Assembly (NCBI RefSeq): GCF_009828855.1
Contig: NZ_WUAG01000002.1
Location: 62,001 to 126,000, forward strand
Direction of reading: 5' to 3'
Origin: Psychromonas sp. L1A2
GTDB lineage: Bacteria > Pseudomonadota > Gammaproteobacteria > Enterobacterales > Psychromonadaceae
Length of the DNA: 64,000 bases
Positions 9,667-21,594 of this stretch are shown piece by piece (the stretch's first letter is position 1; every line of letters begins with the position of its first letter). Under the pieces are notes generated by a model. It was not told the DNA's origin. It ran no database searches and saw only the letters and a program-made list of their open reading frames with translations. A program made the position numbers and the translations under genes.

Positions 9667-10794
9667 ATGAAAAATACCAATATTCAACTGACTTCAACTA
9701 TCAGCGAAGACAATAAACTAACACTTGCCTTACAAGACATCGACATGCCACAGCCAGGTAACGATGAAGTGGTTATTCGCATTGAAGCAGCACCATTAAA
9801 TCCATCTGACTTAGGTGTTCTATTTAGTGCTGCAGACCTGTCAACGGCAGCCCAGTCTGGTACAAAACAAAATCCAGTAGTTACCGCAGATGTACCAGCT
9901 CAATTTATGCCTTCACTTAAAACACGTATTGGTAAAGCAACCCCTGTGGGCAATGAAGGCGCTGGCACAGTAGTCGCAGCTGGGTCATCACCTGCAGCGC
10001 AAGCATTAATGGGTAAAATGGTTGCTGTGATTGGTGGTGGTAGTTATCGCCAGTATCATTGTGCCAATATACAAAGCTGCCTTGTATTAAAAGAAGGCAC
10101 AACAGCTAAGCAAGGCGCCTCGTCATTTGTTAACCCACTTACTGCATTAGCGATGGTCGAAACGATGCGTAAGGAAGGTCATAAAGCCATTATTCATGCT
10201 GCCGCAGCCTCAAATCTTGGGCAAATGTTAAATCGTATTTGTATTGCTGATGGCATCGATTTAATTAACATTGTACGAAAACCAGAGCAAGAAACATTAT
10301 TACGCGATATGGGTGCAAAATTCGTTGTTAACTCGAGCAGTGAATCTTTCCTTGCAGACTTAACAGCAGCGATTGTTGAAACAGGTGCAACGATTGCATT
10401 TGATCCAATTGGTGGTGGTCAACTAACCAGTGACATTCTTAACTGTATGGAAGTGGCTGCAGCCCGTGATATGAAAGAACACACGATTTATGGTTCTGAC
10501 ACATTCAAACAGGTTTACATTTATGGTGCACTAAATCGTGGGCCTATTACCTTAAATCGTAACTTTGGTTTCGCTTGGGCTGTAAATGGGTTCTTACTAT
10601 TTAATATACTTGGTAAATTAGGTGCTGAAACCGTGGCAACAATGCGTAAACGCATTGCTGATGAAATTACCACTACCTTTGCTAGTCACTATACACATCA
10701 AGTTTCATTGTCAGAGGCATTACAATTATCATCAATAGCGGCTTATTCTAAACAAGCAACGGGTGAAAAATACCTAATAACACCGCAAAGTTAG
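9667..10794 (+). CDS. MDR-superfamily NAD(P)-dependent oxidoreductase
   Basis: A 375-aa medium-chain dehydrogenase/reductase. Residues ~20-170 form the GroES-like substrate domain (EVVIRIEAAPLNPSDLG; GNEGAGTVVAAG). Residues ~175-310 form the nucleotide domain. The expected glycine-rich turn is replaced by AAAASNLGQML, followed by VRKPEQETLLRDMGAKFVV. The catalytic zinc ligands of alcohol dehydrogenases are missing, so a quinone- or enoyl-reductase role is more likely. TAGGAGAAAATCGAA gives a good ribosome-binding site. A hairpin (9611-9634) separates it from the upstream GST gene, and terminators follow. Confidence 0.85.
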   Translation: MKNTNIQLTSTISEDNKLTLALQDIDMPQPGNDEVVIRIEAAPLNPSDLGVLFSAADLSTAAQSGTKQNPVVTADVPAQFMPSLKTRIGKATPVGNEGAGTVVAAGSSPAAQALMGKMVAVIGGGSYRQYHCANIQSCLVLKEGTTAKQGASSFVNPLTALAMVETMRKEGHKAIIHAAAASNLGQMLNRICIADGIDLINIVRKPEQETLLRDMGAKFVVNSSSESFLADLTAAIVETGATIAFDPIGGGQLTSDILNCMEVAAARDMKEHTIYGSDTFKQVYIYGALNRGPITLNRNFGFAWAVNGFLLFNILGKLGAETVATMRKRIADEITTTFASHYTHQVSLSEALQLSSIAAYSKQATGEKYLITPQS

Positions 10795-10820
10795 TTTATT
10801 ATAAAAATGCAGCCTATTAG

Positions 10821-10847
10821 CAGCCTCTTAAATGGGCTGTTTTTTTA
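10821..10847 (+). terminator. Rho-independent terminator
   Basis: Stem CAGCCT/GGGCTG (one G-T pair) with a 7-nt loop and an eight-T tract, 27 bp after the oxidoreductase stop. Confidence 0.8.
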
Positions 10848-10918
10848 ACGATGAGTGAGTGTAAATATATACCCGTTTCAACGCATTCTGAATGTTGCAT
10901 CTTGAATGGTAACGAGTA

Positions 10919-10950
10919 AAAAAGCAGATGCTGAAATAGCATCTGCTTTT
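10919..10950. terminator. Second, bidirectional hairpin terminator
   Basis: A 12-13-bp perfect stem (AAAGCAGATGCT and complement) around a GAAAT loop, with A and T tracts on either side. It is a back-up to the terminator 70 bp upstream. From here to 11564 I see no gene: the DNA is about 70% A+T with no repeats I can align. Confidence 0.8.
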
Positions 10951-11564
10951 CTATTAAGACTTTTATTGATAAGAGTTCGATAAAAACGAACATTCTAAAT
11001 AACTGGTGTCATGATCATATAATTTGTCATGCATTAGTTTAATCCTTCATGGCACAAAAAAACTACCCCAAATGCCTCTCATACTTGACCGATAATATCT
11101 TACTAATTCATGAAGCTTCCAGTCCTTACTTTCAGATAGCTAACTCCTATCTTTAATCAAACAATTATGAGTTTATAGCCGATTAAACAACCCGCTATTT
11201 ATCGCATTACACAAAAGCGCAGGTCATTAATTTTAATGTACTTTAAAAGCTATTACGTAAAAAGGAAAAGTGTTCGTTCTCAATGCAAATATTTGTGATT
11301 ACTGCACCATGTTAATGCAATTTAATTTATTAATGAGGTTGTTATATAACCTAAACAGAACTAAATTAGCGGCGTTGGTAGTGGGATTACAAATATTCAT
11401 TATTGGTCTAATTATTGCTATTTAATCTTTAATTATTAAGTATTTATTGTTTGTTTGTTTAAAAAGTACTGAAGATGGATATTAAGTTTCCAGATACTTT
11501 CAAACGTTCAAAGTACATTAATTTATCTTTATTTTTTATTACTGAACAAACAATTAGGCTTGCT

Positions 11565-12170
11565 ATGTCTACAAAATCAGCTCAACACTCATTCTTTGAA
11601 GATGCTCAAGGCATACTGATCGGCACACTTCTCGCCGCACTTGGTATTACGTTTTTCAAATCAACAGGATTGCTTATTGGTGGTACGGCAGGTTTAGCAT
11701 TTTTAGGACAATATGCCTCTTCATATTCATTCAGCGATGTATTCTTTATTATCAACTTACCCTTTTATTATTTGTCATACCGACAACTTGGTTTAGCTTT
11801 CACATTAAAAACTTTTATTTCTGTTTTTCTACTGTCTATTTTTGTCGAATATGCACCTGCTTTTATGCAATTTAAATTTTTAGATCCCATCTATGCAGCG
11901 TTGATCGGTGGACTATTGGTTGGTTCAGGTTTACTTGGTTTATTTAGACACCAAGCAAGCTTAGGTGGCCTGACTATTCTCGCGCAATTTTTAGCACAAA
12001 AATACGGAATATCTATTGGAAAGTTTCAAATGGCCGTGGATTGTGTCGTCCTCATTCTTGCCGTTTTTATTGTTGATTGGAATGCTATCATTTTATCAAT
12101 CGTTGGTGCGATTTCCTATAACTTGATACTGGTTATAAATCATAAACCAGGACGCTATAGTGCAAGATAA
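11565..12170 (+). CDS. YitT-family membrane protein
   Basis: Polytopic inner-membrane protein of the YitT (DUF161) family, function unknown. About five hydrophobic segments are visible, including GILIGTLLAALGITFF, the glycine-rich GLLIGGTAGLAFLGQYA, and LIGGLLVGSGLLGLF followed by the conserved HQASLGGLTILAQFL. It lacks the C-terminal DUF2179 domain of longer YitT proteins. The frame opens at 11475, but the ATG at 11565 (MSTKSAQHSFFEDAQG), preceded by TTAGG, matches the usual N-terminus and is preferred. It stands alone on its strand. Confidence 0.8.
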   Translation: MSTKSAQHSFFEDAQGILIGTLLAALGITFFKSTGLLIGGTAGLAFLGQYASSYSFSDVFFIINLPFYYLSYRQLGLAFTLKTFISVFLLSIFVEYAPAFMQFKFLDPIYAALIGGLLVGSGLLGLFRHQASLGGLTILAQFLAQKYGISIGKFQMAVDCVVLILAVFIVDWNAIILSIVGAISYNLILVINHKPGRYSAR

Positions 12171-12366
12171 TGAAATGGTTCCTTTTATAATCAAATAGCA
12201 CTACTAGTCATACAACATTAGTGAAAAGCATCTTAAAATGGTACTACTCGCTGGCAAGATTGGAATATATAAAATGCTCTACAACCTTTAAAAAACGTAA
12301 CTTGAAGCTTATTTCAACATTATTTGAAGGTATAGCCCAACCATAAAGCACACATGTTCAGGTATT

Positions 12367-12990
12367 TTAGTTTTTAATAAATAAAACACTCGTCCCCATA
12401 CCAACAAATAAACCACCACTGATTCTATGGAACCATTTCATGTTATTTATATTTGATAGCACTCCCTTTGCTTTTTGTGCTAAATAGCCATAACAAGATA
12501 ATGATAGAAATGAAAAGGCCATGAATATAGCCGTCATAATGATAAATTGGGGGATAATTTCATAAGTTGTATCTAAGAATTGAGGGAATAATGCAACAAA
12601 GAATAATATTGGTTTAGGGTTGGTCGCCGCGACTAAGAAGCCTTCTTTGAAGTAAGAACTTAAAGATCGGTTATTGTTGATGCCTAATATTTCTTTTGCG
12701 CCTTTCTTACTTGAAAATAATTGTCTAAACCCTAAATAAATAAGGTAAACAGCACCGACTATTTTAACCATAAGAAATACAGTCGAAGATGCTAAAAGGA
12801 TCGCACTAAGACCACTGATCGACAATATTGATAACATCATTAGACCAATAATATTGCCAAGAGCAGACACCATAACGACTTTACTGCCATTAACTGCGCC
12901 ATTATAGATAGCGAGTAAAATAGCAGGACCGGGACTGATGATATAAAAAAATGCGACAAAGACATATATTATTAACGTATCTATATTCAT
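12367..12990 (-). CDS. LysE/RhtB-family amino-acid exporter
   Basis: A 207-aa inner-membrane efflux protein with about six hydrophobic segments. The family signature is near the N-terminus (SPGPAILLAIYNGAVNGSK), followed by ALGNIIGLM. The loop GFLVAATNPKPILFFVALFPQF is typical of RhtB transporters. These export amino acids such as homoserine, threonine or lysine; the specific substrate cannot be told. The ATG is preceded by GGAGGTAGTTC, a strong ribosome-binding site. A LysR-type regulator lies 265 bp upstream on the same strand, which is a common pairing. Confidence 0.88.
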   Translation of the reverse strand: MNIDTLIIYVFVAFFYIISPGPAILLAIYNGAVNGSKVVMVSALGNIIGLMMLSILSISGLSAILLASSTVFLMVKIVGAVYLIYLGFRQLFSSKKGAKEILGINNNRSLSSYFKEGFLVAATNPKPILFFVALFPQFLDTTYEIIPQFIIMTAIFMAFSFLSLSCYGYLAQKAKGVLSNINNMKWFHRISGGLFVGMGTSVLFIKN

Positions 12991-13255
12991 GAACTACCTC
13001 CAAAATCCTACCAGAAAAGATCAGTGCTGATTTAGTAAAAGAAGCCATACAATCTAGTTTTACACCAAAAAATAAATTAAAGCACTGAACAATTAAAATA
13101 CAGCTCAATTAAAATACAGTTCAATTAGCTCACCGATTAACAATTAACTAACCGATTAACAAAATCCTAAAATTAACCATAAAGAGTGTTGTATTGTATT
13201 CATATACTTTATCTGATGTGTCATATTTTATTAAATCATCACGGCTATCAAATAG

Positions 13256-14095
13256 TTAAAACCAATCATCTTCACTTTCTAACACTTTGATAAGATGTTG
13301 CTTTAAATTATTAATGTTTAACTCTTTTTTAGCGTATCGAATTAAGTACACAGGATACGAAAATTGTGGAGAATCAGGGGTTAATTCGAGTAATCCTTGT
13401 TGTAAATATCGATTAATAACTCTTGTTCTAAAATAACCGCTACCACCACTTTTAAGCATTACTTGTAAAGCAACAGGCCCTAAGCTGATCGATATATTAC
13501 TTCGCGCTAATTCTGGTAAAGCAGAGTCGTGCAATCTTTTGAATTTCTCACCCCAGTCGACATAAAGGTACGGAGTAGGCTTATTAACTGATTGAACTCT
13601 TACCAGTTTTTCATCTAATAAATGTTCAACCACAATTCGAGAGCTGTATTCAGGTTGATGGACAAGCGCAATATCTAATCCACCAGAGCGCACTTTCTCA
13701 CACATTTGTTTATTGTCGCCTACCTCAATGGTTATCGCTAACTCTGAGGCAGTTTCATTCAGATGCGTTATTAACGTTGCTGCAATAGGATTCCATAACG
13801 TCAAATCAACACCGATAGCTAAACTACCTTTCACTGTTTCAGGTAACGGCAAATCTCTTTTAGCAGCATCCCATGTTTGCACTATTTGTGTCGCATAAGA
13901 TTTAAAATGCTCTCCATTTTTTGTTAATGACGCACCACTTTTATTACGAATAAATAAGGCGCACTCCAACACCTTTTCTAAAGACTTTATGCGAGCGGTG
14001 ACGGTAGTTTGAGTCACGTTAAGTTCATCTGCGGCTGCACCAAAAGTGTTCAAGTCGCAAATAGTTAGAAATGTTTTAGCTAAAATATAATCCAC
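13256..14095 (-). CDS. LysR-type transcriptional regulator
   Basis: A 279-aa LTTR. Residues 1-60 form the winged helix-turn-helix (FLTICDLNTFGAAADELNVT then QTTVTARIKSLEKVL). Residues ~90-270 form the periplasmic-binding-like effector domain (GSLAIGVDLTLWNP). It is transcribed toward the LysE-type exporter, which it may control, and divergently from the HPP region. The effector is unknown. The protein is slightly short for the family (usually ~300 aa) at the C-terminal end. Confidence 0.88.
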   Translation of the reverse strand: MDYILAKTFLTICDLNTFGAAADELNVTQTTVTARIKSLEKVLECALFIRNKSGASLTKNGEHFKSYATQIVQTWDAAKRDLPLPETVKGSLAIGVDLTLWNPIAATLITHLNETASELAITIEVGDNKQMCEKVRSGGLDIALVHQPEYSSRIVVEHLLDEKLVRVQSVNKPTPYLYVDWGEKFKRLHDSALPELARSNISISLGPVALQVMLKSGGSGYFRTRVINRYLQQGLLELTPDSPQFSYPVYLIRYAKKELNINNLKQHLIKVLESEDDWF

Positions 14096-14328
14096 TTACT
14101 CACCTTTACATTCAAATAATCAATAATAAATCGATATATTATTCATTATACATTACTCATTGATTTATTATATTCTTTCGCACCAAATCAGTGCCAACGA
14201 CCAATAATGGTGCGCGCATTAATTATGGCTATTTATTGTTGGAGACAAGTATTAAATCTTTGAATATTTTTAAACTTATTAATCGTAGTAATATCTTAAT
14301 GTTGAACGCCCTCTTTATAGCCTTACTA

Positions 14329-14489
14329 ATACCAAAAGAATTAATAAGGTGCTCATTCTTGCTGGTTAAAATCCCCCCTAACTGCGTTGTGAGTTTTGAA
14401 GTGAGAACAACTATCTCCTACAACTCACGCCTTATTAGTGTTAATTTTTCCTGCGCAATCTCTGATCACTTATTTAATTCCATTGGTAT
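14329..14489. mobile_element. MITE-like element, family A, copy A4
   Basis: Full-length 161-bp copy with both terminal repeats. It has landed in the region just upstream of the small ORF at 14512, and one reading frame runs through the element into that ORF. The insertion may therefore have replaced the native promoter or 5' end. Confidence 0.78.
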
Positions 14490-14511
14490 AACAATACTTT
14501 CAGTTCATTTA

Positions 14512-14682
14512 ATGGATACTAAGAAAACAATAATCCAACTAATTATTAATGATCTGATGGCTTACTTTATGGCGGTTTGGCCTGTTTTTATTTTTGCTCT
14601 AGCCAATGCTGTAGCTGTCTTATATCAATCGTTGTATGCATTTAAATTAGTAAGTTTAAAAGAGTTGGATATCGCTGAATGA
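14512..14682 (+). CDS. Small membrane protein upstream of the HPP gene
   Basis: A 56-aa ORF (MDTKKTIIQLIINDLMAYF...) with one or two hydrophobic helices, FMAVWPVFIFALANAVAVLY. Its stop overlaps the HPP start (ATGA at 14679-14682), suggesting translational coupling. The reading frame extends upstream to 14191 through MITE copy A4, but that part is repeat sequence and probably not native coding. No ribosome-binding site is clear. It could be the remnant of a longer gene cut by the MITE. Confidence 0.45.
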   Translation: MDTKKTIIQLIINDLMAYFMAVWPVFIFALANAVAVLYQSLYAFKLVSLKELDIAE

Positions 14683-15632
14683 TCAATAATGCATTAACCA
14701 AAGAGATTAAATTATTTTTAGGTATCCCGACAATAGGGCCCACTTTTAAGGAAATAATTGTTTCATCATTCACCGCTTTATTAGCGACACTGTGTGTCAT
14801 TTACATCTCCAAAGATCTATTAAGCTATTTTAATGTGCACGCCAATATTTATATTTTAATTCCTATTGCAGCGACTTCAGTTCTTGTATTTGTTGTTCCT
14901 CATGGTGCGTTGTCTCAGCCGTGGCAAGTGATTGTAGGTAATCTCGTTAGCGCGTTTATAGGGGTGACTTGTTATCAATATTTCGGCAATGATCTGGCAA
15001 CCGCCGCAGCGTTGTCTGTATCAATCTCGATAATGACGATGTCACTGTTAAGGTGTGTACACCCGCCAGGTGGAGCAACGGCATTAGGCGCCGTTTTAGG
15101 GGGAGATACTATCCACCAATTAGGTTATAGCTATTTACTGATCCCGACATTATTAAACTGCTTAATCATTATTTCAGTTGCAATCGCTTTAAATTATCCA
15201 TTTAGTTGGCGACGATATCCGTCTCATTTATATTACAAAAATAACCTAACCAACACTATTTCACCTGGTGCAAGAGCCAATGAAGTGACTGTTGAGGACT
15301 TCATGAAGGCAGTGACCGAACATGGTTCATTTATCGATATGACCGATGAAGGTTGGAATGAGATATTTGAAAAAGCCAAGCAACATGCTGAATACGACAA
15401 CATACACCCACACAATATTGAATCAGGTCAAACCTATAGCAACGGAAAAATAGGAAAAGAATGGGAGATTAGAGAAGTATTAACGATAAGTAATAAAAAG
15501 ACCGTAAAATACTTTGTACTCGCAGGTGAAAACATAAATCTCTTAGAATCTTGTTCGGTAAAGGAGTTTATTGCTTGGTCTAAGTTTAAAGTGAGCAAAA
15601 ACAATATTGGCATATGGGAGAGACTGACTTAA
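14679..15632 (+). CDS. HPP-family integral membrane protein
   Basis: 317 aa. The N-terminal ~170 residues hold four or five membrane helices and the family signature (LLRCVHPPGGATALGAVLGG). HPP proteins include nitrite carriers of plastids and cyanobacteria, but most bacterial members have unassigned substrates. The last ~130 residues (from ANEVTVEDFMKAVTEHGSF) are soluble and do not look like the CBS pairs seen in many HPP proteins. I cannot assign this tail. It overlaps the small membrane ORF by 4 bp, so the two probably form a short operon. Confidence 0.82.
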   Translation: MINNALTKEIKLFLGIPTIGPTFKEIIVSSFTALLATLCVIYISKDLLSYFNVHANIYILIPIAATSVLVFVVPHGALSQPWQVIVGNLVSAFIGVTCYQYFGNDLATAAALSVSISIMTMSLLRCVHPPGGATALGAVLGGDTIHQLGYSYLLIPTLLNCLIIISVAIALNYPFSWRRYPSHLYYKNNLTNTISPGARANEVTVEDFMKAVTEHGSFIDMTDEGWNEIFEKAKQHAEYDNIHPHNIESGQTYSNGKIGKEWEIREVLTISNKKTVKYFVLAGENINLLESCSVKEFIAWSKFKVSKNNIGIWERLT

Positions 15633-15734
15633 AGCGATAACCTAATCTTACCACCTAATACCTTAAAGCATTTTTAGAACTATATGAAAGCCACATTGAT
15701 ATCATTGATAATATCAATATCAATATCAATACCA

Positions 15735-15932
15735 ATACCAATTAAGTGATCAAATTTTGCGCTGGAAAAATAGTTTAATTCAAAGCGTAAATTGAGCCTT
15801 TAGAATTAATCGTCTGTCGGGAAATTAACCAAAAGAGGTTAATGCTTTAATGGCTGTTCCCTTCACGAAATTTACAACGAGGAAGTGGGTGTTTTAACAA
15901 GTAAAGTAGATAAGCTATTTATTGTGATTAGT
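15735..15932. repeat. MITE family B, degenerate inverted copy B3
   Basis: About 198 bp matching the reverse complement of the 222-bp family B elements at 26706-26927 and 61901-62122, with internal deletions. It is preceded by a short run of ATCAAT repeats (about 15708-15735). Recognisable blocks include TTTTGCGCTGGAAAAATAGT and TTTAATGGCTGTTCCCTTCA. Confidence 0.65.
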
Positions 15933-15967
15933 GTAATTAATGTGATTGTTATTAATACAGCAGAAAG

Positions 15968-16003
15968 CAAAAAGGCTCATCACTTTTCAGTAATGAGCCT
16001 TTT
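15968..16003. terminator. Hairpin terminator downstream of tRNA-Ser
   Basis: Stem AAAGGCTCAT (15971-15980) pairs with ATGAGCCTTT (15993-16002). On the minus strand a T-rich tail follows. It lies 7 bp beyond the tRNA 3' end and fits transcription termination of that gene. Confidence 0.85.
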
Positions 16004-16009
16004 CAAATG

Positions 16010-16100
16010 TGGCGGAGGAGGAGAGATTTGAACTCTCGGAGAGCTATTAACCCTCGCTGGTTTTCAAGACCAGTGCATTCAGCCGCTCTGCCACCCCTCC
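16010..16100 (-). tRNA. tRNA-Ser (anticodon UGA)
   Basis: A 91-nt class II tRNA. On the minus strand it starts GGAGGGGTGG and ends in an encoded CCA. The anticodon arm is CTGGTC-TTGAAAA-CCAG with anticodon TGA. A long variable arm (GAGGGTTAATAGCTCTC) follows, as expected for serine, then the T arm with GTTCAAATC. The acceptor stem pairs fully with one G-T. Confidence 0.96.
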
Positions 16101-16344
16101 GCAGAACGAGACGAATAATACAGACTTTAAGCCTTGTTTGTAAAGTTTAATTTGGCAAAACAAATTTGTTTGCCGAATAATTAAACATAAAGTTCAAATA
16201 AACGACATTGAGGCTACATTTTATTCAGCTATTCAACAATATACTTCAATCGACTTACTTTACTAATTTAAATTGTTTACTTGCGCTATTTGCTTAATCA
16301 CTTTTAGTTAAGCCAGTTTCTACCAGCTTATGATTTAAATCGAC

Positions 16345-16980
16345 TCACTTGAATCGATTAGTATGTGCATCTGGGTGTTGTTCTGCATGACACTCAAATA
16401 AGTATTCAGTTAAAGCAGAAAGCATGTCATCGTCGCCTTCTTTACCTAATGAATAAGCCACTGTGTATTTATCAATACGGCGTATTTGAGAACCTGAGAT
16501 AGGTAATCGTGCTCGGTCAGGTAATTGCAGGTAAATATTACTTAATATTTCTGGTAACGATTCATGTTCAGGATCATCAATTAATAAAGAGATACCTGAT
16601 GCTGAAAGATCTTTAACGCGGTAAGGTAAAACTTCCCCTTCTTCATTAACGATCCTCATGGTTTTATCTGCCGATAAACGCCAAGAGCGTAACTTATCGC
16701 CCGTTTCATAAATTTTAGGTGATTTTAGCGTCATACTAAAATTAGTGAAGTCGCCCATTTTCATTTGCACTGGAAAAATTAGATGATGGCTTCCGTAATT
16801 CGCAACTAATTGCAAATCGTCTGCTAACCCAAGTTGAAAGAGTAATGCGTCTTTTCCTGACTTCGATGAAATATCATAATTGAGTTCTTTATTTTCACTA
16901 ATTTCTGTATCCAATAACATTTCAGACAGTAGCTCAAATTCCTGATCATTGATTAATAATTCTTTATCTGATTTAGCCAT
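16345..16980 (-). CDS. PilZ-domain protein (c-di-GMP effector)
   Basis: A 211-aa cytoplasmic protein. The N-terminal ~90 residues resemble a YcgR-like domain and the PilZ domain occupies ~110-200. The c-di-GMP pattern is recognisable as an Arg-rich segment (LRSWRLSADK) and DLSASGISLLI, matching D/N-x-S-x-x-G. It is therefore a likely c-di-GMP receptor acting on motility or surface attachment. There are no flagellar genes nearby. A second PilZ protein lies at 24179-24862 and a GGDEF-EAL protein at 28024-30099. Confidence 0.82.
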   Translation of the reverse strand: MAKSDKELLINDQEFELLSEMLLDTEISENKELNYDISSKSGKDALLFQLGLADDLQLVANYGSHHLIFPVQMKMGDFTNFSMTLKSPKIYETGDKLRSWRLSADKTMRIVNEEGEVLPYRVKDLSASGISLLIDDPEHESLPEILSNIYLQLPDRARLPISGSQIRRIDKYTVAYSLGKEGDDDMLSALTEYLFECHAEQHPDAHTNRFK

Positions 16981-17171
16981 TGGTCTCCGCCTTATGATTT
17001 TAGAAAGTCCTTATTCTTTTATTTTACGACAATTCCACATATTTATGTCTAAATAATTACTTTTTAATCTGTTTCCTTTCGCAATAGTCCAACTTTTTTA
17101 AAAAATGAGGCTTCATTCTTCATAAATATTGTTGCAAAGCAACTGCTCCTGTATCCTACAGCCCTTATTAA

Positions 17172-19787
<2,616 letters not shown>

Positions 19788-19836
19788 TTTATTAATTAAC
19801 GTGTTCAATTTACTGTTTTAGTTTTTGATTAATTTA

Positions 19837-19871
19837 ATAAACCTCTTATTCTTAGCGAGTAAGAGGTTTAT
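19837..19871. terminator. Hairpin downstream of leuS
   Basis: A perfect 12-bp stem (ATAAACCTCTTA and complement) with an 11-nt loop, 50 bp after leuS. The downstream T tract is weak, so it may attenuate rather than fully stop transcription into lptE. Confidence 0.6.
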
Positions 19872-20052
19872 TGTTAATCAGACTTAATCATTAGACTTAT
19901 TACAGTATATTTTTATTTCTGTTTTCTGATATATCTCGTACCATAATGAATACACAAGATATAAACTCAAAGCAAAAATCTATCACTTATTTTAGATAAT
20001 TAAATAACTGGCTTAATTTATTCATTCTATTAAACACTACAAAAGGCTTTTT

Positions 20053-20580
20053 ATGTATTCAATTCACCCTCGAGCTTTTTATCGTCAGACATTGCTATTA
20101 ATGACTATCGCAATGACATTATTATTAAGTGGCTGTGGTTTTCACCTTAAACATAATAATGGTTTGGTGGAAAAATTCCCTGAAATATATCTACAAACTA
20201 ATAACCCTAAAGGTGATTTAACACGTCTTGTTAAACTGCGTTTACGTGGTGCTAATATTAAAATATTAACTGAACCTAACCCTGATGCAGCTGTATTAAG
20301 GCTGAAATCAGAAAGTCAAAGTGAACGTACTATCTCGTTATATGCAACCGCACAAAATGCAGAAAAAGAGATTGGTTATGTGATGAAATACTCTTTAAAA
20401 ATGCCTAATTATACGACTAAAGATTTTGACGTTAATTTATACCGAGATTTCCTTTACGACTCTTCGCAAGCATTAGCAAAATCTCGTGAACAAGAGCTAC
20501 TAATCAAAGAGTTAAGAGTAGTTGCAGCCGATCATATTATTGCCACTATGCTGAGCATAGAAAACCAAGCGGCAGAGTAA
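20053..20580 (+). CDS. lptE: LPS-assembly lipoprotein LptE
   Basis: Outer-membrane lipoprotein that plugs and assembles the LptD translocon for lipopolysaccharide export. 175 aa. It has a signal peptide ending in the lipobox LLLSGC, with the modified Cys at about residue 28, followed by GFHLKHNN. The fold segments LTRLVKLRLRGANIKIL and the C-terminal helix SREQELLIKELRVVAADHII fit the family. The sequence is poorly conserved generally, but the position between leuS and holA settles the identity. Six bp separate it from holA. Confidence 0.93.
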   Translation: MYSIHPRAFYRQTLLLMTIAMTLLLSGCGFHLKHNNGLVEKFPEIYLQTNNPKGDLTRLVKLRLRGANIKILTEPNPDAAVLRLKSESQSERTISLYATAQNAEKEIGYVMKYSLKMPNYTTKDFDVNLYRDFLYDSSQALAKSREQELLIKELRVVAADHIIATMLSIENQAAE

Positions 20581-20586
20581 CCTTTT

Positions 20587-21585
20587 ATGCGAATTTATCC
20601 TGAACAGCTAGCACAACAGATCCAACAAAAACTGCCTAGCTGCTGCTTGATATTTGGTGATGAAGCACTATTAAGCATTGAAGCCTTTGAACAAATTCAA
20701 GTTAAGGCTAAAGCATTAGGTTTTTTAGAACGTTTTAGTTATAGCTTGGATGGTAGCTTTGATAAAGACCAAATATTTAGTCAATTCAATACCCTATCAT
20801 TGTTCTCTGAAAGACAAATTATTGAATTAACACTCAGTAAAACCACCAAAGAAAATACTGACTTCATTAGAGAAATCACTCCCCTTTTAAATCCAGATAT
20901 TTTATTGGTCATTAAAGGGCCAAAACTCAATGCTCAGCAATTAAAAAGTGTTTGGTTCAATAAGCTAGAGCAGCAGGGATTGTTTGTTGCCACTAATGCG
21001 CTAATGCCGCAACGTTTCCCTCAATGGTTATTTCAACGTCTTCGTGTTGTCGGTTTAACGGCTGACAATGAAGTTATTGACTTTTTAACGTTGCATTTTG
21101 AAGGTAACTTGTTGGCAGCCAAACAAGAAATTGAAAAATTATCTATCCTTTTTCCAAAACAACATTTACATTTACCCCAAGTAGAACAAAGTATTACGAC
21201 ACATAATCATTTTAGTTTGTTCCAATGGGTAGATAGTTTGTTAGGTGGTGAAAAAATACGAAATGCACGTATTATTAAGCAATTACAAGCTGAAGGTACA
21301 GAGTTATTGTTAATGAGCGCAACATTAGCCAGTGAGATTCAAAAACTGCTTTCATATTCGTATCAGATGAAAACACAATCATTACCATCGTTATTTGCAC
21401 AACAGAAACCTAAGTTATGGCCAGCTAAACAAGCTTTATTAACTAAGGCATTAAACCGTTTAAGCACGTTACAATTAGAGAAAATGCTTATTGAATGCGC
21501 TCAATTAGAGGTGTCGGTTAAAGTTGAAAATAAAACAGATACTTGGCTACAATTAAATGCTATTTGTTATCAATTTTTAAAATAA
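20587..21585 (+). CDS. holA: DNA polymerase III delta subunit
   Basis: Clamp-loader delta subunit, which opens the beta clamp at the replisome. 332 aa. The start MRIYPEQLAQQIQQKL leads into the family opening CCLIFGDEALLSIEAFEQI. The AAA+-like core lacks a functional P-loop, as expected for delta. LFQWVDSLLGGEKIRNARII belongs to domain III, and the C-terminal collar helices follow. It sits 6 bp after lptE and 9 bp before nadD, in a tight operon. Confidence 0.95.
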   Translation: MRIYPEQLAQQIQQKLPSCCLIFGDEALLSIEAFEQIQVKAKALGFLERFSYSLDGSFDKDQIFSQFNTLSLFSERQIIELTLSKTTKENTDFIREITPLLNPDILLVIKGPKLNAQQLKSVWFNKLEQQGLFVATNALMPQRFPQWLFQRLRVVGLTADNEVIDFLTLHFEGNLLAAKQEIEKLSILFPKQHLHLPQVEQSITTHNHFSLFQWVDSLLGGEKIRNARIIKQLQAEGTELLLMSATLASEIQKLLSYSYQMKTQSLPSLFAQQKPKLWPAKQALLTKALNRLSTLQLEKMLIECAQLEVSVKVENKTDTWLQLNAICYQFLK

Positions 21586-21594
21586 AGGAAGTAG

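Noticed and set aside
16010-16100. tRNA-Ser as an attachment site for a genomic island
   Set aside because: No integrase next to it and no partial tRNA repeat seen nearby.
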